Source: Actinophytocola xanthii
GTDB taxonomy: Bacteria > Actinomycetota > Actinomycetes > Mycobacteriales > Pseudonocardiaceae
DNA length: 64,000 nt
Assembly: GCF_001921205.1 (NCBI RefSeq)
Contig: NZ_MSIE01000016.1
Coordinates: 105,853 to 169,852 of the forward strand
Direction: 5' to 3'
In this document: positions 17,953 to 25,790 of the stretch, piece by piece
Layout of the letters: each line of letters begins with the position of its first letter
Numbering within the stretch: the stretch's first letter is position 1
Notes under the pieces: model-generated
What the model saw: only the letters and a program-made list of their open reading frames with translations
Databases searched by the model: none
What the model was told of the DNA's origin: nothing
Made by a program: the position numbers and the translations under genes

Positions 17953-19088
17953 ATGGCTTCCGCCCAGCCAGTGCACGACCGGCTCCGCGACACCATCTCG
18001 CGGCTGGTTCACCGCGGGCTTGGTGTGGAGGACTACTGGCGGGCGGTGAGCGATGCGTTGGATGGCGTGGTGCCGTCGGAGGGCTCCTGCCTGATGACGA
18101 TGGACCCGGCGACCATGCTGCCGACCGCGGAGTTCGTCGAGAACGGGATGCCCGCGGACGCGATCAGCCGGCTCGTCGAGATCGAGTTACGCGACCCGAC
18201 TACACCAAGTGGGTCGACATGGCGCGCGCGGGTAGAACCGCAGCGAGCCTCAGCGACGTCACAGCGGGCGAGCTCGACCTCAGCCGGCGTCACCGGGAGG
18301 TCCGACGCCCCGGGGGCTACTCCGACGAACTCCGAGTCGTCCTGTCCAGCAGCACCGGCACGTGGGGCGCGCTCACCGTGTTCCGGGAGACGGGGCGCCC
18401 GCACTTCTCGCCTTCCGAGGTACGGCTCGTCACTTCGCTGACCGGCCTGGTCGCAGACGGGCTGCGCCGGTCGCTGCTACTGGACGACGCCCGCGCCGAC
18501 CGCCACGACACCGGAATGCTCGTCCTGGCCCCCGATGACAGCGTCGACCTCGCCAATCCGGTGGCCGAGGAATGGATCGACGAACTCGGTATCGGCACAA
18601 GGGCAGGCACGACGCTCCCACTGGTGATCCGCGCGGTCGCCAGGCAGGCCCGCGCCATCGGCGGCCGGGAGAAGGGGCAAGTGGGCGAAGGGAGCCCCAG
18701 ACCAGCCAGAGCGCGCGTGCGCACCAAGGCAGGGCGTTGGGTGATAGTCCGGGCATCGCTGCTGGGCGAGGGCACGACGGCACCGGTCGCGATCCTGCTC
18801 GAAGCAGCCCGCCCGGCGGAGATGGCACCACTGCTGGCCGACGTGTACGGCCTCACTTCCCAGGAGCGACGGGTCACCGAATGCGTCGCCCAAGGCCTGC
18901 CGACCAGACAGATCGCCAACCAGCTTCGGATGTCCACCTACACCGTTCAGGACCATCTGAAGTCGATCTTCTCCAAGACAGGCACCGGCTCCCGCGGCGA
19001 CCTCGTCGCCCGCCTGTTCTTCGATCAGCGCGCCATGCGACTCACGGCTCCGACGGCAGTTCCACGTGAGTTGAGCGGTTTCCGGTAA
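17953..19088 (+). pseudogene. LuxR-family regulator, frameshifted
   Basis: The gene reads from ATG 17953 (MASAQPVHDRLRDTISRLVH) to LVEIELRD near 18195. The family sequence then continues one frame over as PDYTKWVDMARAGRTAASLS through a GAF-like region to a normal C-terminal LuxR helix-turn-helix (LTSQERRVTECVAQGLPTRQ then IANQLRMSTYTVQDHLKSIF), ending at 19088. A single missing base near 18196 explains it. Intact it would be about 378 residues. A TAGGTT box five bases before the ATG suggests leaderless transcription. It could be a genuine young pseudogene or an assembly error; the rest of the frame is clean, so loss must be recent. Confidence 0.75.
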
Positions 19089-19310
19089 CGGCGCATCTTT
19101 GACTTCCGCTCATGCCGCGGTGCGGGCAACCTTCCAGCGACCTCGCGTTCGGTGTGGGCGCCCGGTGGTTATACGACATGGCTAGGGACGCCAGCGCTTG
19201 AGGCCTCAAGGACACGCTCAGGCGACCGCATTGAATGGAGTACGCACCCATTCCGCACCCCAAGGGCTGGCTTGATGCCGGTCAAATTGCATGTTTTCGC
19301 TGGCCAGAAC

Positions 19311-19386
19311 TGGTGGGGCCGAAGGGAGTCGAACCCTCACTGGCTGGAACCTAAATCCAGTGCCTCTGCCGTTGGGCTACGGCCCC
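19311..19386 (-). tRNA. tRNA with anticodon UAG and short (class I) variable loop
   Basis: The minus strand folds into a full cloverleaf with encoded CCA (76 bases). The acceptor stem GGGGCCG pairs with CGGCCCC, the discriminator is A73, and the D-stem is GCC/GGC. The anticodon stem CTGGA/TCCAG is perfect around the loop TTTAGGT, so bases 34-36 read TAG. The variable loop is five bases (CCAGT), and the T-arm is GAGGG-TTCGACT-CCCTT. The anticodon reads the leucine codon CUA, but bacterial tRNA-Leu normally has a long variable arm, so amino-acid identity is uncertain. The 3' end faces the decayed region below 19311. Confidence 0.85.
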
Positions 19387-19488
19387 GAGCGCCCGGGAGG
19401 CGCCGACGGACAGCGTATCGAGCCCCATGTGGCATTGGCTCACGACATGCGGCTCCGAGTTCGTTACCATCCGACATGCCGGAGCAGC

Positions 19489-20700
19489 ATGAGCACGGAT
19501 CGGGACGTGATCAGGATGCGGTTGCGGGTCTGGGTGGGCGTTGTCGCAGGGCTGGTGGGGTTGGTTGCGGGAGCAACGGCAGCGCCGGCGGTCGCCGAAC
19601 GGGGTGGCGGCGGTGAGCAGGTCAGGCGGCAGCTCATCTACCCCGGCGGCGCCAGTTACCCCCGGGTCATTCGGCTCGAGCACAGCGGGCCGGCCAACGG
19701 GCGGGTTTTCGCCACCGTGGGCAGTGTGATCAACGGGGACAGCGTCGGCATCATTCTGGAGAGCACGGACGCCGGCGCCACGTTCGCGCATGTGGGGACC
19801 ATCGCCGACCCTGAGGGGGCGGACGGGCGGGGGATGTGCTGCGGCACGTTGTTCGAGCTGCCGCGCCCGGTGGGGGACATGCCGGAGGGCACCCTGCTGT
19901 GGGCCACTACCGCGGGCTACCGGGTGCCGGAGGCCCAGCGGGCCGTCAAGCAACGACTCTGGGAGAGCCGCGACCTCGGGCGCACCTGGACCTTCAAGTC
20001 CGACATCGCCACCTCACCCAACCGGTACAACGCCTGGGAGCCCGAACTCTCCGTCGCGGCTGACGGGGCGCTTGTCGCCTTCTACGCGGACGAGACCGAC
20101 AAGCCAACGCATGACCAAAAAATTGTTCAGGTTCGCTCGGTCGACGGGATTACCTGGACCGACCAGCGGGACACCGTCAAGAACATGGACTTCTACGTCC
20201 GGCCGGGCATGCCTGGGGTACGCCGGCTCGCCGACGGCACCTACTTCCTCGTGTACGAAGTCTGCAACCTGGACGAGCCGATGTGCTCCGCGTACTTCCG
20301 CACCTCCCAGGACGGGTGGGACTTCGGGGATCCGCTCGACCTCGGAACCGGTGTGCGAACGGCCGACGGCAAGTATCCTCGACACACGCCGACCATCGCG
20401 GTGAGCCCGACCGGCTCGATCCTGCTGGCCAGCGAGATGCTCGTGAATGCCGACGGCACCCACGCCCCGGGCAACGGGAGGACGCTCCTGGTCAACGACC
20501 AGAACGGCACCGGTCCCTGGCGGGAGATCCCCGCCCCGGTCGAGGTACCCGACCCCAACAACGCGCCCTGCCGCAACTTCAGCCCCAGCATGCTCGTCTC
20601 CACCGACGGCACCAGCGTCCTCCACCTCGCCACCGACACCGTCGACGGAGTCTGCCGAGCCTTCTACGCCACCGGTCCGATTCCGCCGCCCGACGCCTAG
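19489..20700 (+). CDS. Secreted sialidase-fold (BNR/Asp-box) protein
   Basis: This encodes 403 residues. A signal peptide (RLRVWVGVVAGLVGLVAGAT, cut near APAVA) precedes a six-bladed beta-propeller with Asp-box-like turns S-T-D-A-G-A-T-F, S-R-D-L-G-R-T-W and S-V-D-G-I-T-W. It resembles exo-alpha-sialidase/neuraminidase-like proteins of actinobacteria, but the sialic-acid arginine triad cannot be confirmed by eye, so another glycan, or no catalysis, is possible. ATG at 19489 follows GGAG. It runs away from the tRNA, and a 58-residue membrane protein gene follows after 19 bases. Confidence 0.8.
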   Translation: MSTDRDVIRMRLRVWVGVVAGLVGLVAGATAAPAVAERGGGGEQVRRQLIYPGGASYPRVIRLEHSGPANGRVFATVGSVINGDSVGIILESTDAGATFAHVGTIADPEGADGRGMCCGTLFELPRPVGDMPEGTLLWATTAGYRVPEAQRAVKQRLWESRDLGRTWTFKSDIATSPNRYNAWEPELSVAADGALVAFYADETDKPTHDQKIVQVRSVDGITWTDQRDTVKNMDFYVRPGMPGVRRLADGTYFLVYEVCNLDEPMCSAYFRTSQDGWDFGDPLDLGTGVRTADGKYPRHTPTIAVSPTGSILLASEMLVNADGTHAPGNGRTLLVNDQNGTGPWREIPAPVEVPDPNNAPCRNFSPSMLVSTDGTSVLHLATDTVDGVCRAFYATGPIPPPDA

Positions 20701-20719
20701 GCCCCGAAGGGAGTCGTCG

Positions 20720-20896
20720 ATGCGCACGCCCCGGCACGCCGTGGACAAGCTCGTCGACCGGTTCGAAGCTCGCGGAGTGTACGTCCCCGGCGAGGACCAC
20801 ACGACGATCTCGCCCTGGCGCGACTTCGGCTGGCTCATCGCCACCTGGCTCGTCACCGTCGCCGTCTTCATCCTGTTCTTCGCGCTCGCTGCCTGA
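20720..20896 (+). CDS. 58-residue membrane protein
   Basis: It starts at ATG 20720 behind AAGGGAG. The soluble front MRTPRHAVDKLVDRFEARGV and an acidic/polar loop lead to one C-terminal membrane helix (FGWLIATWLVTVAVFILFFA). It lies just after the sialidase-like gene on the same strand and may be co-transcribed. No known family; a tail-anchored topology with the N-terminus in the cytoplasm is predicted. Confidence 0.65.
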   Translation: MRTPRHAVDKLVDRFEARGVYVPGEDHTTISPWRDFGWLIATWLVTVAVFILFFALAA

Positions 20897-20919
20897 CGAT
20901 CTTCGTGGTGCCGGTCACT

Positions 20920-20933
20920 CCCGGTTCGCCGGG
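20920..20933 (+). terminator. Weak terminator hairpin
   Basis: CCCGG and CCGGG pair around a TTCG tetraloop 24 bases after the stop of the 58-residue gene. The stem is short but the tetraloop is very stable; it may end the sialidase-like operon. Confidence 0.4.
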
Positions 20934-21045
20934 GGTTACAGCTCGGCCACGGCACGACACCAGCTCCGCTTCTTCCCCGGTGCACCAGGTGTCCCACCGG
21001 GATAGTGCATTCAGACGTACATCCTCCCCCAGGAAGGGGCGCCCC

Positions 21046-21570
21046 GTGGTGATCGCCAGGCTCGCGGTCGCAGCATGCGCACTGCTGGTTCTGGTCGGAT
21101 GCGGGATCGGACACTCCTCGGAAGCCTCCCGTCCTCAACAGACCGCTACCCCCAGCGCCGCCGCCGAGCGCACCGAGTACCGCGCCGATGGAACCCGCAA
21201 GTCGATCGGCGACGGCGTGGTGCTGACGATCTCCGCACCCAAGTCCTTCACCCCCACCGACACCGCCTACCCGCGCGCCAAGCGCGCCGTCGCCTTCGAG
21301 CTCGTCATCGACAACGGCAGCACGATCGCCTACCGGCCCGCGAGCCTCTCCTTCACCGCCACCGTCGAGGGCGCCGCGGCCGAGCAGGTGATCGACTCCA
21401 CCCAGGGCTACACCGGCACGTCCGGCGCCACCGACGAGGTCGCCCCCAGCCAGTCGCTGCGGATCGCCGTGGCGTTCGCGGTGGGCGACCGACCGTGCCG
21501 GATGCGGATGGCGGTCCAGCCCGAGGCCGACAGCGCCACCCCGATCCTGCTGTACGACGGCACCGTCTGA
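21046..21570 (+). CDS. Lipoprotein with a DUF4352-like domain
   Basis: This encodes 174 residues. It starts at GTG 21046 (or GTG 21049) after AGGAAGGGG. The signal peptide ARLAVAACALLVLVGC ends in a lipobox with the modified cysteine near residue 18. The mature part is a Ser/Thr/Ala linker and an immunoglobulin-like domain (GVVLTISAPKSFTP, AVAFELVIDNGSTIAYRPAS) of the kind found in actinobacterial surface lipoproteins. It would be anchored outside the membrane. Function unknown. The bcp gene follows 18 bases later under its own promoter. Confidence 0.75.
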   Translation: MVIARLAVAACALLVLVGCGIGHSSEASRPQQTATPSAAAERTEYRADGTRKSIGDGVVLTISAPKSFTPTDTAYPRAKRAVAFELVIDNGSTIAYRPASLSFTATVEGAAAEQVIDSTQGYTGTSGATDEVAPSQSLRIAVAFAVGDRPCRMRMAVQPEADSATPILLYDGTV

Positions 21571-21588
21571 ACGCGATAGCGTCACCCC

Positions 21589-22062
21589 ATGACTGAGCAG
21601 AAGCGGCTGTCCGCCGGTGACCCGGCGCCCGAGTTCCGCCTGCCGGACGCCACCGGCACCGAGGTGTCCCTCAGCGAGTTCCGCGGCCGGCACGTCCTCG
21701 TCTACTTCTACCCCGCCGCCGGCACGCCCGGCTGCACCAAGCAGGCGTGCGACTTCCGCGACAACCTGGGCGAGCTCAACGACGCCGGCTTCACCGTGCT
21801 CGGCATCTCCCCCGACGACCCGCCCAAGCTCGCCAAGTTCGCCACCGAGCAGGAGCTGACCTTCCCCCTGCTCTCCGACAAGGACCGCTCGGTCATGACC
21901 GCGTGGGGTGCCTACGGCGAGAAGCAGAACTACGGGCGCACGGTCACCGGCGTCATCCGCTCCACCTTCGTCGTCGACCCGGACGGCACGATCGCCAAGG
22001 CCCTCTACAACGTCCGAGCCACCGGTCACGTGGCGAAACTCCGCAAGGACCTCGGCGTGTAG
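21589..22062 (+). CDS. bcp: Thioredoxin-dependent peroxiredoxin Bcp
   Basis: This encodes 157 residues of the AhpC/TSA-type thioredoxin fold. The peroxidatic Cys49 and resolving Cys54 sit in GTPGCTKQAC (45-54), the pattern of 2-Cys Bcp/PrxQ enzymes that reduce peroxides using thioredoxin. The conserved catalytic Thr and Arg are in FYPAAGTPGC and VIRSTFVVDPDG. The ATG at 21589 follows a TAGCGT box by six bases without a Shine-Dalgarno, so a leaderless transcript is likely. A strong hairpin follows the stop codon. Confidence 0.93.
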   Translation: MTEQKRLSAGDPAPEFRLPDATGTEVSLSEFRGRHVLVYFYPAAGTPGCTKQACDFRDNLGELNDAGFTVLGISPDDPPKLAKFATEQELTFPLLSDKDRSVMTAWGAYGEKQNYGRTVTGVIRSTFVVDPDGTIAKALYNVRATGHVAKLRKDLGV

Positions 22063-22064
22063 AA

Positions 22065-22082
22065 CACCGGGGCAACCCGGTG
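22065..22082 (+). terminator. Terminator of bcp
   Basis: A perfect 7-base stem CACCGGG/CCCGGTG with a GCAA tetraloop begins two bases after the bcp stop codon. There is no U-run. Confidence 0.75.
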
Positions 22083-22107
22083 ACGGGGTGCCACGTACGT
22101 CCCCGAC

Positions 22108-22145
22108 GGGCGAAAAGTTGCGGCCCGACCGGGTCAACTTCGCCC
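22108..22145 (+). other. Stem-loop upstream of the serine hydrolase lipoprotein gene
   Basis: GGGCGAAAAGTTG (22108-22120) pairs with CAACTTCGCCC (22135-22145) through 11 base pairs and a two-base bulge around a 14-base loop. It ends 22 bases before the ATG at 22168. It may be a second terminator or a leader structure of the following gene. Confidence 0.4.
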
Positions 22146-22167
22146 ATCACAACGGCGTATTCACGGC

Positions 22168-23088
22168 ATGCCCAGCCTCCGGAAGCGCCGGCTTCACCGG
22201 CTGCTCGCGGCGGTACCGGTCGCCCTCCTCGCCTCCTGCGGCACCGTGACCGGCACCGCCCTGCCCGAACCCGTTCCCCCCACCCGCGTCGCCCACCACC
22301 CGGCACCCCAGGCGGCGCCGTCCCAACCGCGCCTCCCGGCCCCCCGGCCCGCCCCGGCCGAGGGGAACGCCGAGGCGAAGGGCCTGCTCGAGGCCGCGGC
22401 CACGGTCGAACCCGACGTCACGATCGGCGCGCTGGTGGTTGACCGGACCTCCGGCGACCCGGTGCTCTCGCTGCACGCCGACCGGCAGTTCCGCTGCGCG
22501 TCGCTGGTCAAGCTGCTGATCGCGATCGACATCCTCGAGAACGGCCCCGACGGCGGCACCCGCCCGGTCACGGACAAGGACCGCGCCGACATCGGCGCGA
22601 TGCTCGGCGCGAGCGACGACACGGTGGCGAGCGCGTACTGGGTCGCCGGCGGCTACTCCGACATCATCGTGCGAACGAGCGAGAAGCTCGGGCTGACCGC
22701 GACCGAACCCCCCGAGGAGCCCGGCCGGTGGGGCGACATGCGAATCAGCGCCGCGGACGTCGTCCGCGTCTACACCTACATCCTCGGCATGCCCCTCGAG
22801 GACCGCCGGCTGATCCTGGCCGCGCTCGAGCAGGCCCCGCGGTTCGCCGCCGACGGGTTCGAGCAGCACTTCGGCATCCCCGACGGCCTGCGCTCGACCT
22901 GGGCCGTCAAGCAGGGCTGGGGCGACAACGACACGGCGATGGTCCTGCACAGCACGGGGCTCGTCGGCGAGGACTGGCGCTACATCGTGGTGCTGCTGAC
23001 CGAACATCCACTCGGGACGGACTGGGGTACGGCCGCCGCCTCGGTGACCGCCGCCGCCGGGACGCTGCGCGTCCTACCCGGATTGTAA
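22168..23088 (+). CDS. Penicillin-binding-like serine hydrolase lipoprotein
   Basis: This encodes 306 residues. A lipobox LLASC places the lipid on Cys24, and a proline-rich linker (about 33-65) follows. The hydrolase domain has the SxxK motif SLVK (Ser112, Lys115) and a G-A-S-D-D segment in the place of the SxN motif. A KTG-type third motif is not obvious (WAVKQGWGD is the best candidate). Such proteins are distant beta-lactamase/D,D-peptidase relatives held on the outer face of the membrane. The role could be cell-wall peptide cleavage or beta-lactam binding. Confidence 0.78.
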   Translation: MPSLRKRRLHRLLAAVPVALLASCGTVTGTALPEPVPPTRVAHHPAPQAAPSQPRLPAPRPAPAEGNAEAKGLLEAAATVEPDVTIGALVVDRTSGDPVLSLHADRQFRCASLVKLLIAIDILENGPDGGTRPVTDKDRADIGAMLGASDDTVASAYWVAGGYSDIIVRTSEKLGLTATEPPEEPGRWGDMRISAADVVRVYTYILGMPLEDRRLILAALEQAPRFAADGFEQHFGIPDGLRSTWAVKQGWGDNDTAMVLHSTGLVGEDWRYIVVLLTEHPLGTDWGTAAASVTAAAGTLRVLPGL

Positions 23089-23096
23089 AGAGTTGA

Positions 23097-23106
23097 CTTA
23101 TATAAG
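23097..23106. promoter_or_regulatory. CTTATATAAG operator with TTGACT promoter box
   Basis: A perfect 10-base palindrome overlaps the end of a TTGACT -35 box (23093-23098) of the SRPBCC gene at 23129. Such AT-rich dyads are typical ArsR-type operators, and SRPBCC genes often pair with ArsR genes. The same TGACTTATATA string occurs at 16314. Confidence 0.55.
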
Positions 23107-23128
23107 CAGTGCCTGCAAGATACTCGGC

Positions 23129-23746
23129 ATGATCGATATCGACACCCAGCTCAGCGCGATCCAGCGCGAGGTAGCCACCCGGGGGACCGACGGCGCGGAG
23201 GAGGTCGCCGTCCTGCTCCGGCGGCGGTACGAGGCGCAGGCCGCCGACGTCTGGCAGGCCGTTGCGGAGCCGGACCAGCTCCGGCGGTGGTTCACCCCCG
23301 TCAGCGGCGACCTGCGCGTCGGCGGCACCTTCCAGCTCGAGGGCAACGCCGGTGGCGAGATCCTCACCTGCGAGGCACCCCACCTGCTGCGGGTCACCTT
23401 CGGCGCCCCCACGAGCATCCTGGAGCTGCGCCTGTCCGCGGCGGACGGTTCGACCCTGCTCGAGCTCGAGCACACCGTCCCCCTCGAGCTGGCCGGCAGC
23501 GGCGCCGGCGCGCTCTACGTCGGCCCCGGCTGGGACGGGGCGCTGCTCGCGCTCGGGCTGTACCTGGACGGCGAGGTCGCCGAGGACCCGGCCGCTGCGG
23601 GCAACTCCCCGGAGGGCATCGAGTTCGCCCGGCGTTCTGTGCACGTCTGGGCGGAGGCGATCACCGCCTCCGGCGCGGCCAGCCCCGAGGAGGTCACCGC
23701 GGCGACCGAGGCCTCCCTGGCCCAGTTCGCACCGGCGACCGCGTGA
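23129..23746 (+). CDS. SRPBCC (AHSA1-like) family protein
   Basis: This encodes 205 residues with the helix-grip fold. VLLRRRYEAQAADVWQAVAE opens the domain, LRRWFTPVSGDLRVGGTFQL is the characteristic AHSA1 block, and VGPGWDGALLALGLYLDGEV closes it. A C-terminal helix pair extends it beyond the usual 150 residues. These proteins bind hydrophobic ligands and are usually under an ArsR regulator; none is adjacent here. I prefer ATG at 23129; an upstream start at 23093 would lie inside the promoter. Confidence 0.85.
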   Translation: MIDIDTQLSAIQREVATRGTDGAEEVAVLLRRRYEAQAADVWQAVAEPDQLRRWFTPVSGDLRVGGTFQLEGNAGGEILTCEAPHLLRVTFGAPTSILELRLSAADGSTLLELEHTVPLELAGSGAGALYVGPGWDGALLALGLYLDGEVAEDPAAAGNSPEGIEFARRSVHVWAEAITASGAASPEEVTAATEASLAQFAPATA

Positions 23747-23759
23747 ACCAGGACCCTCC

Positions 23760-24359
23760 CTAGGGACGGGACAGCGTTCGCAGGTGCGGGAGCAGCAGCT
23801 GCAAGGCCCGGCCTCGGTGGGAGATCGCGTCCTTCTCCGCCGAGGTCAGCTCGGCCGAGGTCCGGGTCTCGCCCTCCGGGACGAAGATCGGGTCGTAGCC
23901 GAAGCCGTTGCCGCCGCGGGGCTCCCGCACCAGCCTGCCCGGCCACTCTCCCCGCACGATGATCTCCGTGCTGTCCGGCAGGACCAGCGCCGACGCGCAG
24001 ACGAACGAGGCGGTCAGCCGCTCGTCGGGGACGTCGGCGACCTGCTCGAGCACCAGGCGCAGGTTCGCCTCGTCGCTGCGGGTGCGGCCCGCCCAGCGGG
24101 CGGAGAACACCCCGGGCATCCCGTTGAGCGCGTCGACGGCGAGCCCCGAGTCGTCGGCCACCGCGGGCAGGCCCGTCTCGGCCGCCGCGTCCCTGGCCTT
24201 GGCCACCGCGTTGTCCTCGAACGTCGCCCCGGTCTCCGGCGCCTCGGGGAACGGCGGCACCTCGTCGAGGCCGACTACCTCGACCCCGGCGCCGGCCAGG
24301 ATCCGGCGCATCTCCGCCAGCTTCTTCGCGTTGCGGCTGGCGACCAGCAGCCTGGTCAC
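23760..24359 (-). CDS. rdgB: XTP/dITP diphosphatase RdgB
   Basis: This encodes 199 residues of the HAM1/RdgB family that removes non-canonical purine triphosphates. The start [20 protein letters not shown], the metal-site [20 protein letters not shown], the family signature [11 protein letters not shown] and the C-terminal [14 protein letters not shown] are all present. GTG at 24359 overlaps the stop of rph by four bases (GTGA). The rph-rdgB pair is the end of the same gene row as Rv1340-Rv1341. Confidence 0.95.
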   Translation of the reverse strand: MTRLLVASRNAKKLAEMRRILAGAGVEVVGLDEVPPFPEAPETGATFEDNAVAKARDAAAETGLPAVADDSGLAVDALNGMPGVFSARWAGRTRSDEANLRLVLEQVADVPDERLTASFVCASALVLPDSTEIIVRGEWPGRLVREPRGGNGFGYDPIFVPEGETRTSAELTSAEKDAISHRGRALQLLLPHLRTLSRP

Positions 24360-25120
24360 GAGCGGACCGACTTCGGCTTCGGCAGCTCGCCCGGGTAGGG
24401 CTCGGCGAGCACCGCGGCCTGCTTCTCGTTGATCTCCGCGCAGCCGGCGAGCGCCAGGTCGAGCATCGCGTCCAGCGTGGACCGGGTGAACGTGGCGCCC
24501 TCGCCGGTGCCCTGCACCTCGATGATCGTGCCCGCGTCGGTGCACACGACGTTCATGTCGACCTCGGCCCGCACGTCCTCCTCGTAGGGCAGGTCCAGGC
24601 GCACCCGGCCGTCCACGACCCCGACGCTGATCGCCGCCACCGCGCACGACAGCGGTTGCGGGTCGGCGAGCCGCCCCGCCGCGCCGAGCCAGGTCACCGC
24701 GTCCGCCAGGGCCACGTAGCCACCGGTGATGGCGGCCGTGCGGGTGCCACCGTCGGCCTGGATGACGTCGCAGTCGATGACGATGGTGTTCTCGCCCAAC
24801 GCGGCGAGGTCGATACAGGCCCGCAGCGAGCGGCCGATCAGGCGGCTGATCTCGTGGGTGCGGCCACCGATCCGGCCCTTGACCGACTCCCGGTCGCCCC
24901 GGGTGTTGGTGGCCGACGGGAGCATCGCGTACTCGGCCGTGACCCAGCCGAGCCCCGACCCCTTGCGCCAGCGGGGCACCCCCTCGGTCACGCTCGCCGC
25001 GCACAGGATCCGGGTCCGGCCGAACTCGACCAGTACCGATCCGGCCGGCCACACCTGAAAACCGCGGGTTATCGAGATGTCCCTGAGCTGGTCGTCGTTC
25101 CTGCCATCGCTTCGCGCCAC
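24356..25120 (-). CDS. rph: Ribonuclease PH
   Basis: This encodes 254 residues of the phosphate-dependent exoribonuclease that trims tRNA 3' ends. Clear motifs are RITRGF-like [20 protein letters not shown], the phosphate-binding [20 protein letters not shown] and the catalytic region [20 protein letters not shown]. The C-terminal [14 protein letters not shown] is also typical. ATG is at 25120. In M. tuberculosis this gene directly follows the MBL gene; here a TetR gene lies between them. Confidence 0.95.
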   Translation of the reverse strand: MARSDGRNDDQLRDISITRGFQVWPAGSVLVEFGRTRILCAASVTEGVPRWRKGSGLGWVTAEYAMLPSATNTRGDRESVKGRIGGRTHEISRLIGRSLRACIDLAALGENTIVIDCDVIQADGGTRTAAITGGYVALADAVTWLGAAGRLADPQPLSCAVAAISVGVVDGRVRLDLPYEEDVRAEVDMNVVCTDAGTIIEVQGTGEGATFTRSTLDAMLDLALAGCAEINEKQAAVLAEPYPGELPKPKSVRS

Positions 25121-25133
25121 CGGATCACCCTAC

Positions 25134-25156
25134 GACCGCGGCCGGAGGGCGCGGTC
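25134..25156 (-). terminator. Terminator of the TetR gene
   Basis: GACCGCG (25134-25140) and CGCGGTC (25150-25156) form a 7-base stem with a 9-base loop overlapping the TetR stop codon. It could separate the TetR gene from rph downstream. Confidence 0.5.
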
Positions 25157-25760
25157 AGCGGACCAACCGGTCGAGGATCTGCCCGACGTCCTCGCGCAGC
25201 CGGGCCGCGGCGTCCTCGTCGCCGGCGAGGTGGCTCAGCAGCGCCTGGTGGAACACGCCGTAGAGCAGCGCGTACGCCACCCGCGCCGGCACCGCCGGGA
25301 TCGCCCCGGCCAGCTCGGCATACCGGGCGACGATGCGGCCGATCATCCGCTCGAGGCTGCCGTCGATCTCCCGCACGTCGGCGCGGAACGACTCCTCGAA
25401 CAGGCTCTGGTTGCGCAGGTCGAACCAGAGCCGGTGCATCGAGGTCTCCTCGCGCAGCGTCGTCGCCATCGACTCGCCGAGGTCGGCCCGCAGCTCGTCG
25501 GCGGTCAGCGCGGTGGCGACGGCGTGGTCGTAGCGGGCGATGCAGGACTCCTTGTAGAGCCGCACACAGCAGGTGATCAGCTCGACCTTGTCCCGGAAGT
25601 AGTAGTGCACCACCCCGTGGGAGAACGCCGAGTTCTGGGCGATCTCCCGCAGGCTCGTACGCGCGTACCCGAGCTCGGCGAGGGTGTGCAGGGCGGAGGC
25701 GGCCAGCTGGGACCGGCGGTCGGCGAACTTGCCGGCCTTGGGCTCGGCGATCCGGGACAC
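25155..25760 (-). CDS. TetR-family regulator
   Basis: This encodes 201 residues. The DNA-binding domain reads LAASALHTLAELGYARTSLR, EIAQNSAFSHGVVHYYFRDK, a standard TetR helix-turn-helix; the ligand domain follows and has no recognisable family. It is inserted between the MBL gene and rph, which are neighbours in mycobacteria, so it is an extra gene in an otherwise conserved row. Its target is unknown; the closest candidates are the genes it separates. Confidence 0.88.
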   Translation of the reverse strand: MSRIAEPKAGKFADRRSQLAASALHTLAELGYARTSLREIAQNSAFSHGVVHYYFRDKVELITCCVRLYKESCIARYDHAVATALTADELRADLGESMATTLREETSMHRLWFDLRNQSLFEESFRADVREIDGSLERMIGRIVARYAELAGAIPAVPARVAYALLYGVFHQALLSHLAGDEDAAARLREDVGQILDRLVR

Positions 25761-25774
25761 CGGCCCATCCTAGG

Positions 25775-25788
25775 GCGCCTGGCGGCGC
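25775..25788 (-). terminator. Short hairpin after the MBL gene
   Basis: GCGCC and GGCGC pair around TGGC just after the MBL stop codon (25791), on its downstream side. The stem is short, so this is a weak call. Confidence 0.35.
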
Positions 25789-25790
25789 GG

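Noticed and set aside
25155..25760. TetR gene as the regulator of the cholesterol oxidase operator
   Set aside because: It is 17 kb away and no similar dyad is seen near its own promoter, so nothing in the sequence supports the link.
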